Positions 28,726-36,510 of a DNA stretch of 64,000 bases are shown here, one piece after another. The number at the start of each line of letters is the position of its first letter. Positions within the stretch are counted from its first letter, which is position 1. The stretch is from Bacillus sp. UNC41MFS5. Lineage in GTDB: Bacteria > Bacillota > Bacilli > Bacillales_B > DSM-18226. Made by a program: the position numbers and the translations under genes. The stretch lies in assembly GCF_000686805.1 (NCBI RefSeq), contig NZ_JMLP01000021.1:1-64000 (forward strand), in the 5' to 3' direction. The notes beneath the pieces are model-generated. The model was not told the origin of the DNA. It searched no databases and saw only the letters and a program-made list of their open reading frames with translations.

Positions 28726-29523
28726 ATGTTCGATGGCAATTACTTTAATGGTCTATATTATGATGTGAATGGAAATGGATTTCCAATGATCTTTTTGCAT
28801 GGAATCGGTGGAAGTTCTGCAATGTTCAAGCCACAGGTAGAAGAGCTAGCAAATAACTTCCAGACAATTACAGTAGATTTAAAAGGGAATGGAAAATCCT
28901 CTTCAGTAACAACGTTAAATTATTTAAAGGTTCATATTGATTCAATTTTAGAGTTAATGCAACAACTACATATTGAAAAAGCTATTTTCGTCGGATTATC
29001 TTATGGTGGAATTGTCACCCAGGTATTCGCGACCAAATATCCAGACAAAGTGAAAAAGATGATTCTAATCGATACATACGCACAAACATTCCCAAAAGAT
29101 AAAGAAGAATTAAAGCTCACCTTATTAGGAGCGTGTGTAGTTTTAGCCACTTGGATTCCTAAAAGAATACTGAAAAGAACATTATCTTATATCGCTCCTT
29201 ATAAAAACTGGGATCTTGCTCAACAGGAATTGTTATCTATTACTCAAACTTGTCGTGCAAAAGATGTTACTCTTCAAATGATTGAAGTATTTAATATAAA
29301 TCTATTAGAAGATCTGATTCAAATAGATATTCCTGTTTTGGTCATTGTTGGAGATCAGGTCAATTCCATTGTAAATAAATCGAAAGAAATTGCTCAACAT
29401 CTCACAAAAGGCCAACTTTTGGTTGTTAATAATTCAGTCGACCCTACGAATCTATGCCAACCTATGATAGTCAATCAAGCCATATTAAACTTTGCTATCG
29501 AAAAGACCACTGTACTAACGTAG
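28726..29523 (+). CDS. alpha/beta hydrolase with catalytic His position substituted
   Basis: A 265-residue alpha/beta-hydrolase. The oxyanion motif FLHGIGGS is near residue 20, and the nucleophile elbow GLSYGG near residue 92 has the Ser. The late segment, where relatives read roughly N-A-G-H-D-P-T-N, here reads NNSVDPTNLCQP: the catalytic His is Val. Acid residue Asp in VGDQVN is present. Loss of the His suggests an inactive or altered enzyme. ATG at 28726 has AGAAGG at the right distance; an in-frame ATG three codons earlier lies too close. Confidence 0.8.
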   Translation: MFDGNYFNGLYYDVNGNGFPMIFLHGIGGSSAMFKPQVEELANNFQTITVDLKGNGKSSSVTTLNYLKVHIDSILELMQQLHIEKAIFVGLSYGGIVTQVFATKYPDKVKKMILIDTYAQTFPKDKEELKLTLLGACVVLATWIPKRILKRTLSYIAPYKNWDLAQQELLSITQTCRAKDVTLQMIEVFNINLLEDLIQIDIPVLVIVGDQVNSIVNKSKEIAQHLTKGQLLVVNNSVDPTNLCQPMIVNQAILNFAIEKTTVLT

Positions 29524-29621
29524 TTTATAAGTATTGTATTCTTTCAAATATTTATATTCTTGTCGATGAATTGACCAGTAATTCCTACCTAACATGTTTT
29601 GACAAAAAGGAGAGACACTAA

Positions 29622-30059
29622 ATGAAAAATATGGATATAATTATTTCTGTCTTTGAAAAAGAATTTGGACCGCTAAAAATTGAACATGGTTCTAATTATG
29701 AGAATGCAGGCGTCTACGCATTCGATTTTATTAATAAAAACAAGATTACTCTAAAAATATTATTGATTGAAACAGAAACAAATCATTGGGTGATAAACCA
29801 TGAATTTTCAAAAGAAAACCCCTTCTTTTTAAGAAAAGTTGTACGTATTTGTGAAAGAATACAACGGATCAACGATGACAAATATGGATCCTTTTCCTTA
29901 TCAGCTGAGTTAAAAGATGTTCAAAAAGAGATGTTCCTTACGACAGCAATTAAATGTGCAATACAAAACAGATTAAATCATCTCACCTTGTTCCCACCTG
30001 TCAAGGAAAAACAATCCTATTCACCCAAGAAATCGATTGAAATGAAAGTGGATCGATAG
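29622..30059 (+). CDS. hypothetical protein
   Basis: A 145-residue protein I do not recognise, preceded by a good AAAGGAGAG ribosome site. It has a mixed alpha/beta pattern, KNKITLKILLIETETNHWVINHEF in the middle, and a basic, proline-containing tail. No signal peptide or membrane segment. Monocistronic. Confidence 0.6.
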   Translation: MKNMDIIISVFEKEFGPLKIEHGSNYENAGVYAFDFINKNKITLKILLIETETNHWVINHEFSKENPFFLRKVVRICERIQRINDDKYGSFSLSAELKDVQKEMFLTTAIKCAIQNRLNHLTLFPPVKEKQSYSPKKSIEMKVDR

Positions 30060-30332
30060 TTACTTTCTCCACAGGTACGGTTCCCCTGGCTTTTTAATGA
30101 AGTTAGTACTGGCCAAAAGAACCGTCCCCCTGGCAGGCAAATCCGGGTCAGTCCCCCGGCACGTTAAAACATTACTTCTTTTTTCACACCGTAAAGAACA
30201 GCCTCACCTTATGAGCCTGCTCAAACATGAGTTAATGGAATACAAAAAACCCCGATTCTTGATTATATGTAGTAGGATCGAGGTTTTAAAATATTGAAAT
30301 TGGATATTATGGAGGATTCTTTTTGGAGAGTT
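30060..30332. other. repeat-derived intergenic DNA
   Basis: Contains several pieces of the form ACGGTTCCCCTGGC and ACCGTCCCCCTGGC with partial inverted symmetry, typical of dispersed GGGAC/GTCCC-type repeats in Bacillus genomes. No gene. The apparent 66-codon frame here is made of these repeats. Confidence 0.5.
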
Positions 30333-30737
30333 TTAGCTATTTTTCAACTTGTGAATTTCCCTGGAGTGTTCGGAAATCATCCGGTCATAATATTCTAGGT
30401 CATATTTTGTGGCCATAGAATTTTTGATTTCTTTCACATCATCTTTAACAATGTCTACTTTCGTTTCAATTGCATCCATTCTTTCATTTGTTTCGGAAAT
30501 CTTTACATTCGTGGCTGCTACTGTATTAATTAATTGATGTAATAAATCACCTTGTCTTTTTTGTTCAGTAGTGAATCTTAGATCCATGTCAGTTATTCTT
30601 TGATCTATGCCAGTGATTCTTTGGTCCATGTCAGTTATCTTTTGATCCATGCCAGTGATTCTTTGGTCAATCGTGTTTACTTTTTGGTCCAAGGTATCAA
30701 GTTTGTCCAATATCAACTTAAGTGTTTTCTCCATCAT
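30333..30737 (-). CDS. coiled-coil protein with 7-residue repeats
   Basis: About 134 residues with almost uninterrupted heptads. Residues 22-55 repeat the unit x-x-I-T-x-M/I-D-Q-R (for example ITGMDQR, ITDMDQR, ITGIDQR, ITDMDLR), a 21-bp repeat at DNA level (about 30585-30690). A second helical region, ETNERMDAIETKVD, follows. No signal peptide. The N-terminal half of the gene can expand or contract by unequal recombination. ATG at 30737 follows AAGGAGG by 6 bases. Function unknown; similar short proteins in Bacillus are annotated only as hypothetical. Confidence 0.7.
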   Translation of the reverse strand: MMEKTLKLILDKLDTLDQKVNTIDQRITGMDQKITDMDQRITGIDQRITDMDLRFTTEQKRQGDLLHQLINTVAATNVKISETNERMDAIETKVDIVKDDVKEIKNSMATKYDLEYYDRMISEHSREIHKLKNS

Positions 30738-30847
30738 TCTCACCTCCTTCTTTTATTGTTTACATTATAGCAGGTTTATGTAGATATTTGTCGAGCGCTT
30801 TCAAATTACTGTTCAAAATGGACGGGAAACAAATAACGTCTCGATCA

Positions 30848-30905
30848 AAAAAAAGTGCCTGACACCATCCAGGAAATTGGATGGTGTCAGGCACTCTTTT
30901 TATTT
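30848..30905 (-). terminator. terminator / dispersed GTGCCTGACACC-type hairpin
   Basis: AGTGCCTGACACCATCC pairs with GGATGGTGTCAGGCACT around AGGAAATT, flanked by A6 on the left and TTTTT on the right. It can end transcription from either side (ssuA from the right, the coiled-coil gene from the left). The same core recurs in part at 4220 and 20300. Confidence 0.85.
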
Positions 30906-30926
30906 TTCCTATTTTACTTTTTGATG

Positions 30927-31916
30927 CTATTTTTTAAAAGCTGCATCAATGTATTCTTTATGAATCTGTTCTTTATAATTAAATGCTTTCTTGATGTAGC
31001 CTGCATCAGCTAATGTGTCAATGGAATCTTGCTGTGCGTTAATCGACTCTTCGGTAAATAGGATATTAGGTTTCTCCGCTGTGATGATTTTCTTAATGAG
31101 TTCAGCTGGTAGTTTGGTTGCACGTGAATATATTTCAGATGCTTCATCTGGATTTTCAATTTGCCAATCGGCTGCTTTTTTGTACACTCTTAAATAGGCC
31201 TGAACAATCTCAGGATGTTCTTTTGCAAAGCCTGACCTGGCAATAATAGCGCCAGGGGCAAATATTTTTTTGTTTACATTTAGAGTTACTGCATTCCCTT
31301 TTTCAACATTATTTAGATAATAAGGATTCCACGCGGACCATGCGTCTAATTTTTTTGATTCAAAGGCCGCTTGTGCATCATCGGGTTGAAGATTGATGAG
31401 TTTCACATCATCCGTCGTTAAACCATTCGCTTTCAAGGCTTTAATTAGATACACATGTGCCGTTGTACCAAGAGGAACACCCACTGTCCTGCCTTTTAAT
31501 TCTTTAATGTTCTTTATATCCCCATTTTTTTGTACTAAAATCCGAACATTTGATTCTCCTGTACCGGTTTGGGCAATCACTTCAAATGGCAGTTTTTTGT
31601 CTAGACCTGCGATTAATGCACCATCTCCTAAAAACGATAAATCCACACGATTCGAAGCAAGAGATTCTAAAAGCGGGGGTCCGCTTGTGAATTCACTCCA
31701 TTTTACATCGGCATTCAGCGCCTTAAACTCTTCTTCGAACCAGCCCTTTTCCCGAGCAATGACTAGAGGACCCATTTTTCCATTTAATGCAATATTCACT
31801 TTAACTGGAGCACCTTTGGCATCCGTTTTTTCTGCGGATGAATTGCATCCTGCTAATAAAAAGATCATTGAAATGACCAAAAATAATCCTAATAAGTGCT
31901 TACGATATTTCTCCAT
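30927..31916 (-). CDS. ssuA: sulfonate/taurine ABC transporter substrate-binding lipoprotein
   Basis: About 329 residues: signal peptide with lipobox LAGC near residue 20, then a SsuA/TauA-type periplasmic binding fold. IALNGKMGPLVIAREKGWFEEEF, SRVDLSFLGDGALIA and DAQAAFESKKLDAWSAWNPY are the family's conserved blocks. ATG at 31916 follows GAGGAGG by 7 bases. It is the second gene of a tauD-ssuA operon, in the opposite direction from ssuB-ssuC, so a whole importer is split across a divergent promoter. Specificity (alkanesulfonate or taurine) is inferred from the neighbouring dioxygenase. Confidence 0.88.
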   Translation of the reverse strand: MEKYRKHLLGLFLVISMIFLLAGCNSSAEKTDAKGAPVKVNIALNGKMGPLVIAREKGWFEEEFKALNADVKWSEFTSGPPLLESLASNRVDLSFLGDGALIAGLDKKLPFEVIAQTGTGESNVRILVQKNGDIKNIKELKGRTVGVPLGTTAHVYLIKALKANGLTTDDVKLINLQPDDAQAAFESKKLDAWSAWNPYYLNNVEKGNAVTLNVNKKIFAPGAIIARSGFAKEHPEIVQAYLRVYKKAADWQIENPDEASEIYSRATKLPAELIKKIITAEKPNILFTEESINAQQDSIDTLADAGYIKKAFNYKEQIHKEYIDAAFKK

Positions 31917-32042
31917 GTTTAAACCTCCTCGTATCACATCGCTTCATCCGCTGCATGTGTGTAACCTGGCTATGAAAAAAAGAGGTTCGCAATGAGCGTA
32001 ATCCTTCTTATCGGAACCTCTATTTATTCAATGCGTTTGATT

Positions 32043-32936
32043 TTATTTCTTAACTATTAATTGGCTTACCTCATTTTCTTGATTAACAGGGACGTCTTTT
32101 CCGACTGTTACACGTCGTACCACGCGATGACGATCTCCGTAGTCTGCTACCGCATAATGTTGCGTGGCCAAGTTATCCCAAATAGCCACATCCCCTTCCG
32201 TCCATTTCCAGCGTACGGTATTTTCTAAACGAGTCACATACGAATCAAAGATACTTAACAATCGTTCAGATTCACTTGTTGTATAACCTTCTAACCTTCC
32301 TGCAAATCCTCCTAATAACAAATGCTTTTTGCCTGTTTCGGCGTGAACATGTACAACTGGATGTCTCGTTTTAAAAACCGTTGATTCAAAAACATCACGA
32401 TATTTTTTTGTCACCTCATTAACATCACTATCACTTCGTTTATACTGCGCATAATCAAATTCATTGGAATGAATTCCCCATGACTTATCTGCTAATTCTT
32501 TCAAGCCATCCGGAAGGTCTTCATACGCTGTATTCGTATTTGCCCAAACGGTATCACCGCCAACTTCCGGAATTGTTACCCCTCTTAATATGGAGTATTT
32601 AGGAACTTCAGGAACAAAGGTAACATCCGTATGCCAATGATTCGCTTTTGCACCTACCTCAGAGTCCAGCTCAAAAATATAGTTCGTATTATTTTTTACC
32701 GGTACGGTCGGATGAGCATATGGTTCGCCTAATAATGTAGCAAATGCTTCTTGGCTAGCATCCGTTAAATGATTTTGCCCCTTAAAAAACACGACCTTGT
32801 ATTCGTTTAGTGCTTGTTTAATTTCATGTAAAATACTTGGTTCTAAATCACCGCTTAATTGAACACCTTGAATTTCTGCACCAATTCTTCCTGCTTGCGG
32901 CACCACTTTTAATTGTTTTGTTTGAGAAGCTGTCAT
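32043..32936 (-). CDS. tauD: TauD/TfdA-family Fe(II)/2-oxoglutarate dioxygenase
   Basis: About 298 residues. The Fe(II) triad is visible: His and Asp in HWHTDVTF near residue 105, distal His in ATQHYAVADY near residue 255, and the 2-oxoglutarate-binding Arg in RVVRRVT just after. Members hydroxylate taurine or other sulfonates, releasing sulfite. Context with ssuA and ssuBC makes sulfonate assimilation likely. ATG at 32936 is the second in-frame ATG; GGAGG precedes the first by 5 bases, so the first (32942) is also possible. The long leader, 33067-32943, contains an attenuator-like terminator. Confidence 0.88.
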   Translation of the reverse strand: MTASQTKQLKVVPQAGRIGAEIQGVQLSGDLEPSILHEIKQALNEYKVVFFKGQNHLTDASQEAFATLLGEPYAHPTVPVKNNTNYIFELDSEVGAKANHWHTDVTFVPEVPKYSILRGVTIPEVGGDTVWANTNTAYEDLPDGLKELADKSWGIHSNEFDYAQYKRSDSDVNEVTKKYRDVFESTVFKTRHPVVHVHAETGKKHLLLGGFAGRLEGYTTSESERLLSIFDSYVTRLENTVRWKWTEGDVAIWDNLATQHYAVADYGDRHRVVRRVTVGKDVPVNQENEVSQLIVKK

Positions 32937-33054
32937 TTTCAATTCCTCCTATTTATCATGTTTTATTTTTTTCAAATCCAACGTAAATCTCTTTTGATTC
33001 GCCTCCTGACTTTTTATTTCCCACTTAACCTAGTGATATAGTTGGTTTAATAAT

Positions 33055-33113
33055 CAAAAAACAAAAAGAGATCCAACAAAGCGAGCCTGGAGGCGTCTCT
33101 TTGTTAAATCTCT
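33055..33113 (-). terminator. leader terminator upstream of tauD-ssuA
   Basis: On the minus strand, AGAGATTTAACAAAG pairs with CTTTGTTGGATCTCT around a GC-rich loop, then TTTTTGTTTTTT follows. It lies 110 bases before tauD, inside the expected 5' leader, so it is an attenuator rather than an operon end. The sequence just before the stem carries the motif described at 33107-33126. Confidence 0.75.
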
Positions 33114-33126
33114 AGTCGTCTAGTGG
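33107..33126 (-). promoter_or_regulatory. leader motif shared by tauD and ssuB transcripts (minus copy)
   Basis: Reads CCACTAGACGACTAGAGATT on the minus strand. The plus-strand copy at 33313-33332 agrees in 16 of 20 bases. In both, the 3' end of the motif is the 5' arm of the terminator stem, as expected if another factor or fold competes with the terminator. Confidence 0.65.
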
Positions 33127-33312
33127 ATTCTATCACTTTCATTTAATTGGACTAAATTGGTAAGTGGTTTGCTTATGAATGCATCTTAACAGGGTTCTAA
33201 ATAGTCTGTCAATTATTTTTTTGACTATTCCTATAAATTTAGTTGGTTTTAATGTCTTGATTATTACTATTATCCATGTTAAATTGTTATCAATTAATTC
33301 ATTCGAATGAAT
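33127..33312. other. divergent promoter region
   Basis: About 185 bases. On the minus strand TTGACA, a 17-base spacer and TTAAGA (about 33217-33189) is a plausible promoter for tauD-ssuA. A promoter for ssuBC is not clear. No SAM-I, T-box or other familiar riboswitch core is seen. Confidence 0.45.
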
Positions 33313-33332
33313 CGACTAGTCTACTGGAGATT
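33313..33332 (+). promoter_or_regulatory. leader motif shared by tauD and ssuB transcripts (plus copy)
   Basis: Reads CGACTAGTCTACTGGAGATT, matching the minus copy in 16 of 20 bases and standing in the same position relative to its terminator. Confidence 0.65.
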
Positions 33333-33375
33333 CGGCGAAAAGACACATATGTCTTTTCGCTGAATCTCTTTTTTT
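33327..33375 (+). terminator. leader terminator upstream of ssuB
   Basis: GAGATTC-G-GCGAAAAGACA pairs with TCTTTTCGC-T-GAATCTC, followed by T7. It sits 25 bases upstream of ssuB, between promoter and start, so it should control read-through. Confidence 0.8.
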
Positions 33376-33399
33376 ATTTTAGAAAGGATGATGAACATT

Positions 33400-34167
33400 A
33401 TGGTATCAACAGTGACAATTAATCATGTAAGAAAAACTTTTACCAGTGACAATGAAAGTAATAAAGTTTTAGAGGATTTTAATCTTTCCGTAAAGTATGG
33501 TGAGTTTCTGACGATTATTGGTCCCAGCGGCTGCGGAAAAAGTACATTGTTAAAATTAATTGCCGGACTTGATTTAGATTATGAAGGCGAAATTATGATA
33601 GCTGATAAGGCAGTGAATGGTCCTTCTAAGGGTCGCGGCTTTATTTTTCAAGAGCATCGTTTGTTTCCCTGGTTAAACGTAGAAAACAATATTGCAGGTA
33701 ACCTGTCATTAAAAGATCCGGATATACGTTCAAAAGTGGACCATTTAATTTCACTTGTAAAACTGAAAGGATTTGAAAAAGCCTATCCGCGCCAATTATC
33801 CGGGGGCATGTCACAACGTGTAGCCATTGCTAGGGCATTGCTGCGGAATCCTGAAGTGTTATTGTTAGATGAACCGTTTGGTGCTTTAGATGCATTCACT
33901 CGCAACCATCTCCAAGAAGCTTTACTTGAAATATGGGAGGAAAATCAGACGACAATGATGCTTGTCACCCACGATATTGATGAGGCAATCTTTTTGTCAT
34001 CTAAAGTCGTCGTCATGGATGCAAAGCCCGGGCGAATTAAGGGGATTGTACCTATTGATTTACCATATCCAAGAACAAGGATCAGTAAAGCATTCCAAGA
34101 ATACCGAACCGTTATTTTGAAACTCCTTGATCACCAAGTAAACGAAATAGAAGATTGGAGCATTTAA
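33400..34167 (+). CDS. ssuB: sulfonate/taurine ABC transporter ATPase
   Basis: About 255 residues of the SsuB/TauB group. Walker [13 protein letters not shown]-loop [11 protein letters not shown] (typical of SsuB/TauB/NrtD), signature [15 protein letters not shown], Walker [14 protein letters not shown]-loop [11 protein letters not shown] at 33400 is preferred because the three upstream ATGs lie on or next to the AAAGG site. Confidence 0.92.
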   Translation: MVSTVTINHVRKTFTSDNESNKVLEDFNLSVKYGEFLTIIGPSGCGKSTLLKLIAGLDLDYEGEIMIADKAVNGPSKGRGFIFQEHRLFPWLNVENNIAGNLSLKDPDIRSKVDHLISLVKLKGFEKAYPRQLSGGMSQRVAIARALLRNPEVLLLDEPFGALDAFTRNHLQEALLEIWEENQTTMMLVTHDIDEAIFLSSKVVVMDAKPGRIKGIVPIDLPYPRTRISKAFQEYRTVILKLLDHQVNEIEDWSI

Positions 34168-34191
34168 CTTAAAAAAGAAAGGATGATAAAA

Positions 34192-35016
34192 ATGTCTACA
34201 CAAACAATTGCACAGAACAAAGCCATTTCCATTAAGAAAAAGAAATCACCAATTACTAAAAGCTACTCTATGTGGCGCGGATTATCCCTGCCTGTTTTCG
34301 TATTGATTGTATGGCAATTGTTAAGTTCCATCGGTATCTTGCCCGTTCAATTATTTTCTTCACCATTGTTAATTGTCACCCGCTTCGTTGAGCTAGTCCA
34401 GTCAGGGGAGATGGCTAAACACTTGCAAATCAGTTTAATCCGAGCATTTCTCGGCTTTGCCATTGGCGGTTTTCTTGGATTATTAATCGGTGTCATTGTT
34501 GGCATGAACAAACGGGCGGAGGAATATTTAAACCCAAGTATCCAAATGCTCCGCACTGTCCCACTGCTTGTGATTACACCGCTATTTATCATGTGGTTAG
34601 GGTTTGGGGAATTATCTAAAATATTACTCATTGCTTTAGGTGCTTTTTTCCCTTTATATTTACAAACCTTTTTAGGCATTCGTAATGTAGATAAAAAACT
34701 ATACGATGTTGCTCAAATATTAGAGTACAGCCGAATAGAGCAAATAACTAAGTTGATGATTCCAGCTTCTTTACCTAATATTTTACTAGGTATACGCTTA
34801 GCACTAAGCGCTGCCTGGATGTGCTTAGTTGTCGCAGAGTTATTGGGCGCAGATAGAGGTGTGGGCTTCATGATCCAAGATGCCCGTTCATTTATGCAGA
34901 CAGACACTGTCTTTGTCGGCATTATCATTTTTGCCCTTGCTGGTAAAATATCCGACTCGATTGTCCGCTTTTTAGAACATCGTTTACTAAAATGGCAAGA
35001 TAGCTTTAAAGCTTAA
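34192..35016 (+). CDS. ssuC: sulfonate/taurine ABC transporter permease
   Basis: About 274 residues with six hydrophobic segments of the BPD_transp_1 type, and the EAA-like loop VAQILEYSRIEQITKLMIPASLPNI, as in SsuC/TauC. ATG at 34192 follows AAAGGATGATAAAA. Operon with ssuB (24 bases apart). Confidence 0.92.
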   Translation: MSTQTIAQNKAISIKKKKSPITKSYSMWRGLSLPVFVLIVWQLLSSIGILPVQLFSSPLLIVTRFVELVQSGEMAKHLQISLIRAFLGFAIGGFLGLLIGVIVGMNKRAEEYLNPSIQMLRTVPLLVITPLFIMWLGFGELSKILLIALGAFFPLYLQTFLGIRNVDKKLYDVAQILEYSRIEQITKLMIPASLPNILLGIRLALSAAWMCLVVAELLGADRGVGFMIQDARSFMQTDTVFVGIIIFALAGKISDSIVRFLEHRLLKWQDSFKA

Positions 35017-35086
35017 CCATACCAAACCATCCAGATCCGTACCTTTAACTTAGAAAAGTCGGCTAAACCTCCAAATAACTACAACA

Positions 35087-35127
35087 TAAAAAGACTACTT
35101 CCAATTCATATGGAAGTAGTCTTTTTT
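35087..35127. terminator. bidirectional terminator between ssuC and phaP
   Basis: AAAAAGACTACTTCCA and TGGAAGTAGTCTTTTTT form a long stem with A- and T-tracts on both sides. Confidence 0.9.
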
Positions 35128-35164
35128 GTAGGCAATCTGGAAATAAAAGTGGAGAAGTGATTTT

Positions 35165-35677
35165 CTACTTAAAGAAGTTAAATGCCATCTTTGTGTTGGA
35201 TTCAAATAAATCCATAAATCCTTTTTGTGCAATTTTAAATTGATTTAAAGCCTCTTCACTAGTCTTTTTTTGCAGTTCGATACTTTCTTTAATCGATTGT
35301 TGGAACTGCTCTTGTGATTGATTTAATAAATTTAAACCTTCTTTGTATGGAGAGGAAGTTAACTGTTGAACACGGTTGTTTAATTCATCCAGTTCAGAAT
35401 TCCAATTTTCGAAAGTTTGGCTTGTTTCTTCACCGTAAACTGTTTCAATATTTTGCTTTACGTAATCGCGAACTTCTGCAATTAGATTTTTCTGTTGTTC
35501 CTGGATTGAATTCATCTCACCAGTAATTTTCTCCAATGATTCTTTTTGTGTTGTAAATGCTTGAAGCAAAAGATTTTCTATTTCTTTTTGAGAATCAGTC
35601 ACCTTGTCCAAACTGTTTGTCCAAATACTGAATAGAGATTCACCAAAATTTGTTACGAACTCATTATTAAATTCCAT
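35165..35677 (-). CDS. phaP: PHA granule-associated phasin
   Basis: A 170-residue, highly helical protein without signal peptide. It opens MEFNNEFVTNFGESLFSIWTN, and long amphipathic helices rich in Q, E and K follow, as in the Bacillus PhaP phasins that coat PHA granules. ATG at 35677 has AGGAGG 6 bases upstream; the 22 upstream in-frame codons are not part of the protein. It is divergent from phaR-phaC, as in B. megaterium. Confidence 0.82.
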   Translation of the reverse strand: MEFNNEFVTNFGESLFSIWTNSLDKVTDSQKEIENLLLQAFTTQKESLEKITGEMNSIQEQQKNLIAEVRDYVKQNIETVYGEETSQTFENWNSELDELNNRVQQLTSSPYKEGLNLLNQSQEQFQQSIKESIELQKKTSEEALNQFKIAQKGFMDLFESNTKMAFNFFK

Positions 35678-35856
35678 TATATAAAACCTCCTATTAATAA
35701 ATAACCATATATGTAAATTACACCTATAAGAGAGATTTGTCAAATGAATATTGTTTAAAGTGTTTACTTTTTCTTCTTATATTAACCTAATTTTATTTAG
35801 AATTAATCGGGTATCATAAGTGTTAGAAAAAATGAAAGAATGAGGAGACAAAGTAA

Positions 35857-36369
35857 ATGACTAAAAACTTAGATATGTTTGATATGTGGATAAACTCTTT
35901 TAACCAATCCAGTGCCCTATTCGATGAAAAAATGAAAGAACAATTTCCATCTCAGGCTATGGGGCAGCTTTTAGATATGAACCTTCTGTTCCAAAAAATG
36001 TTAAAGGAAACAACAAAACGCTATTTTGAGCAGATGAATGTCCCAACCCGTACCGACATGGAAAAGATCGCGTCTCTTATCGTCAATGTGGATACAAAAG
36101 TTGATGACTTAGAAGAACTTTTAGAAGAGTCAGAATCTAAACTACTAAACCAAGCAGAACTGCAATCCGATATTAAAAATCTTGGAAAAGAACTAAAAAG
36201 TCTAGACGCAAAACTTAACCAAATCCTTACTCAAGTAAATACTCTAATCGAAGTAAATAATAAGAAAGCTGCAGAGGCTTACGATAACAGGGAAGCAGCA
36301 AAGATTACCACAGCTGACAAAAACAAAGAAGTAACAAAGGCCAAAAGGAGAACATCAAAGACAAAGTAG
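35857..36369 (+). CDS. phaR: PHA synthase subunit PhaR (class IV)
   Basis: 170 residues. An N-terminal helical segment (FDMWINSFNQSSALFDEKMKEQFPSQ) and a coiled-coil stretch from about residue 65 (VDTKVDDLEELLEESESKLLNQAEL), ending in a lysine-rich tail (KAKRRTSKTK). This layout matches PhaR, the partner that makes PhaC active in class IV synthases. It is followed by phaC with no phaB between them, unlike B. megaterium phaRBC. Confidence 0.82.
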   Translation: MTKNLDMFDMWINSFNQSSALFDEKMKEQFPSQAMGQLLDMNLLFQKMLKETTKRYFEQMNVPTRTDMEKIASLIVNVDTKVDDLEELLEESESKLLNQAELQSDIKNLGKELKSLDAKLNQILTQVNTLIEVNNKKAAEAYDNREAAKITTADKNKEVTKAKRRTSKTK

Positions 36370-36510
36370 CTGACAATAACAAAAGAGCAGCAAGTAACAA
36401 GGATGAGCATAAGAGCCAGTAAAATTCTTCAACATTTAATACAACGAAATCATTCCCTATTGTTAGGATACACCATACGATTCGCATTACTTTGAAAGGT
36501 GTGAGGAATC

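Noticed and set aside
30097..30297. 66-codon open frame
   Set aside because: It consists of dispersed ACCGTCCCCCTGGC-type repeats and has no ribosome site.
30585..30690. CRISPR-like array
   Set aside because: The 21-bp units are in frame with a coiled-coil gene and have no spacers.
33127..33312. SAM-I or T-box riboswitch in the sulfonate control region
   Set aside because: None of the conserved cores of these RNAs can be found; only the terminators and the short shared motif remain.
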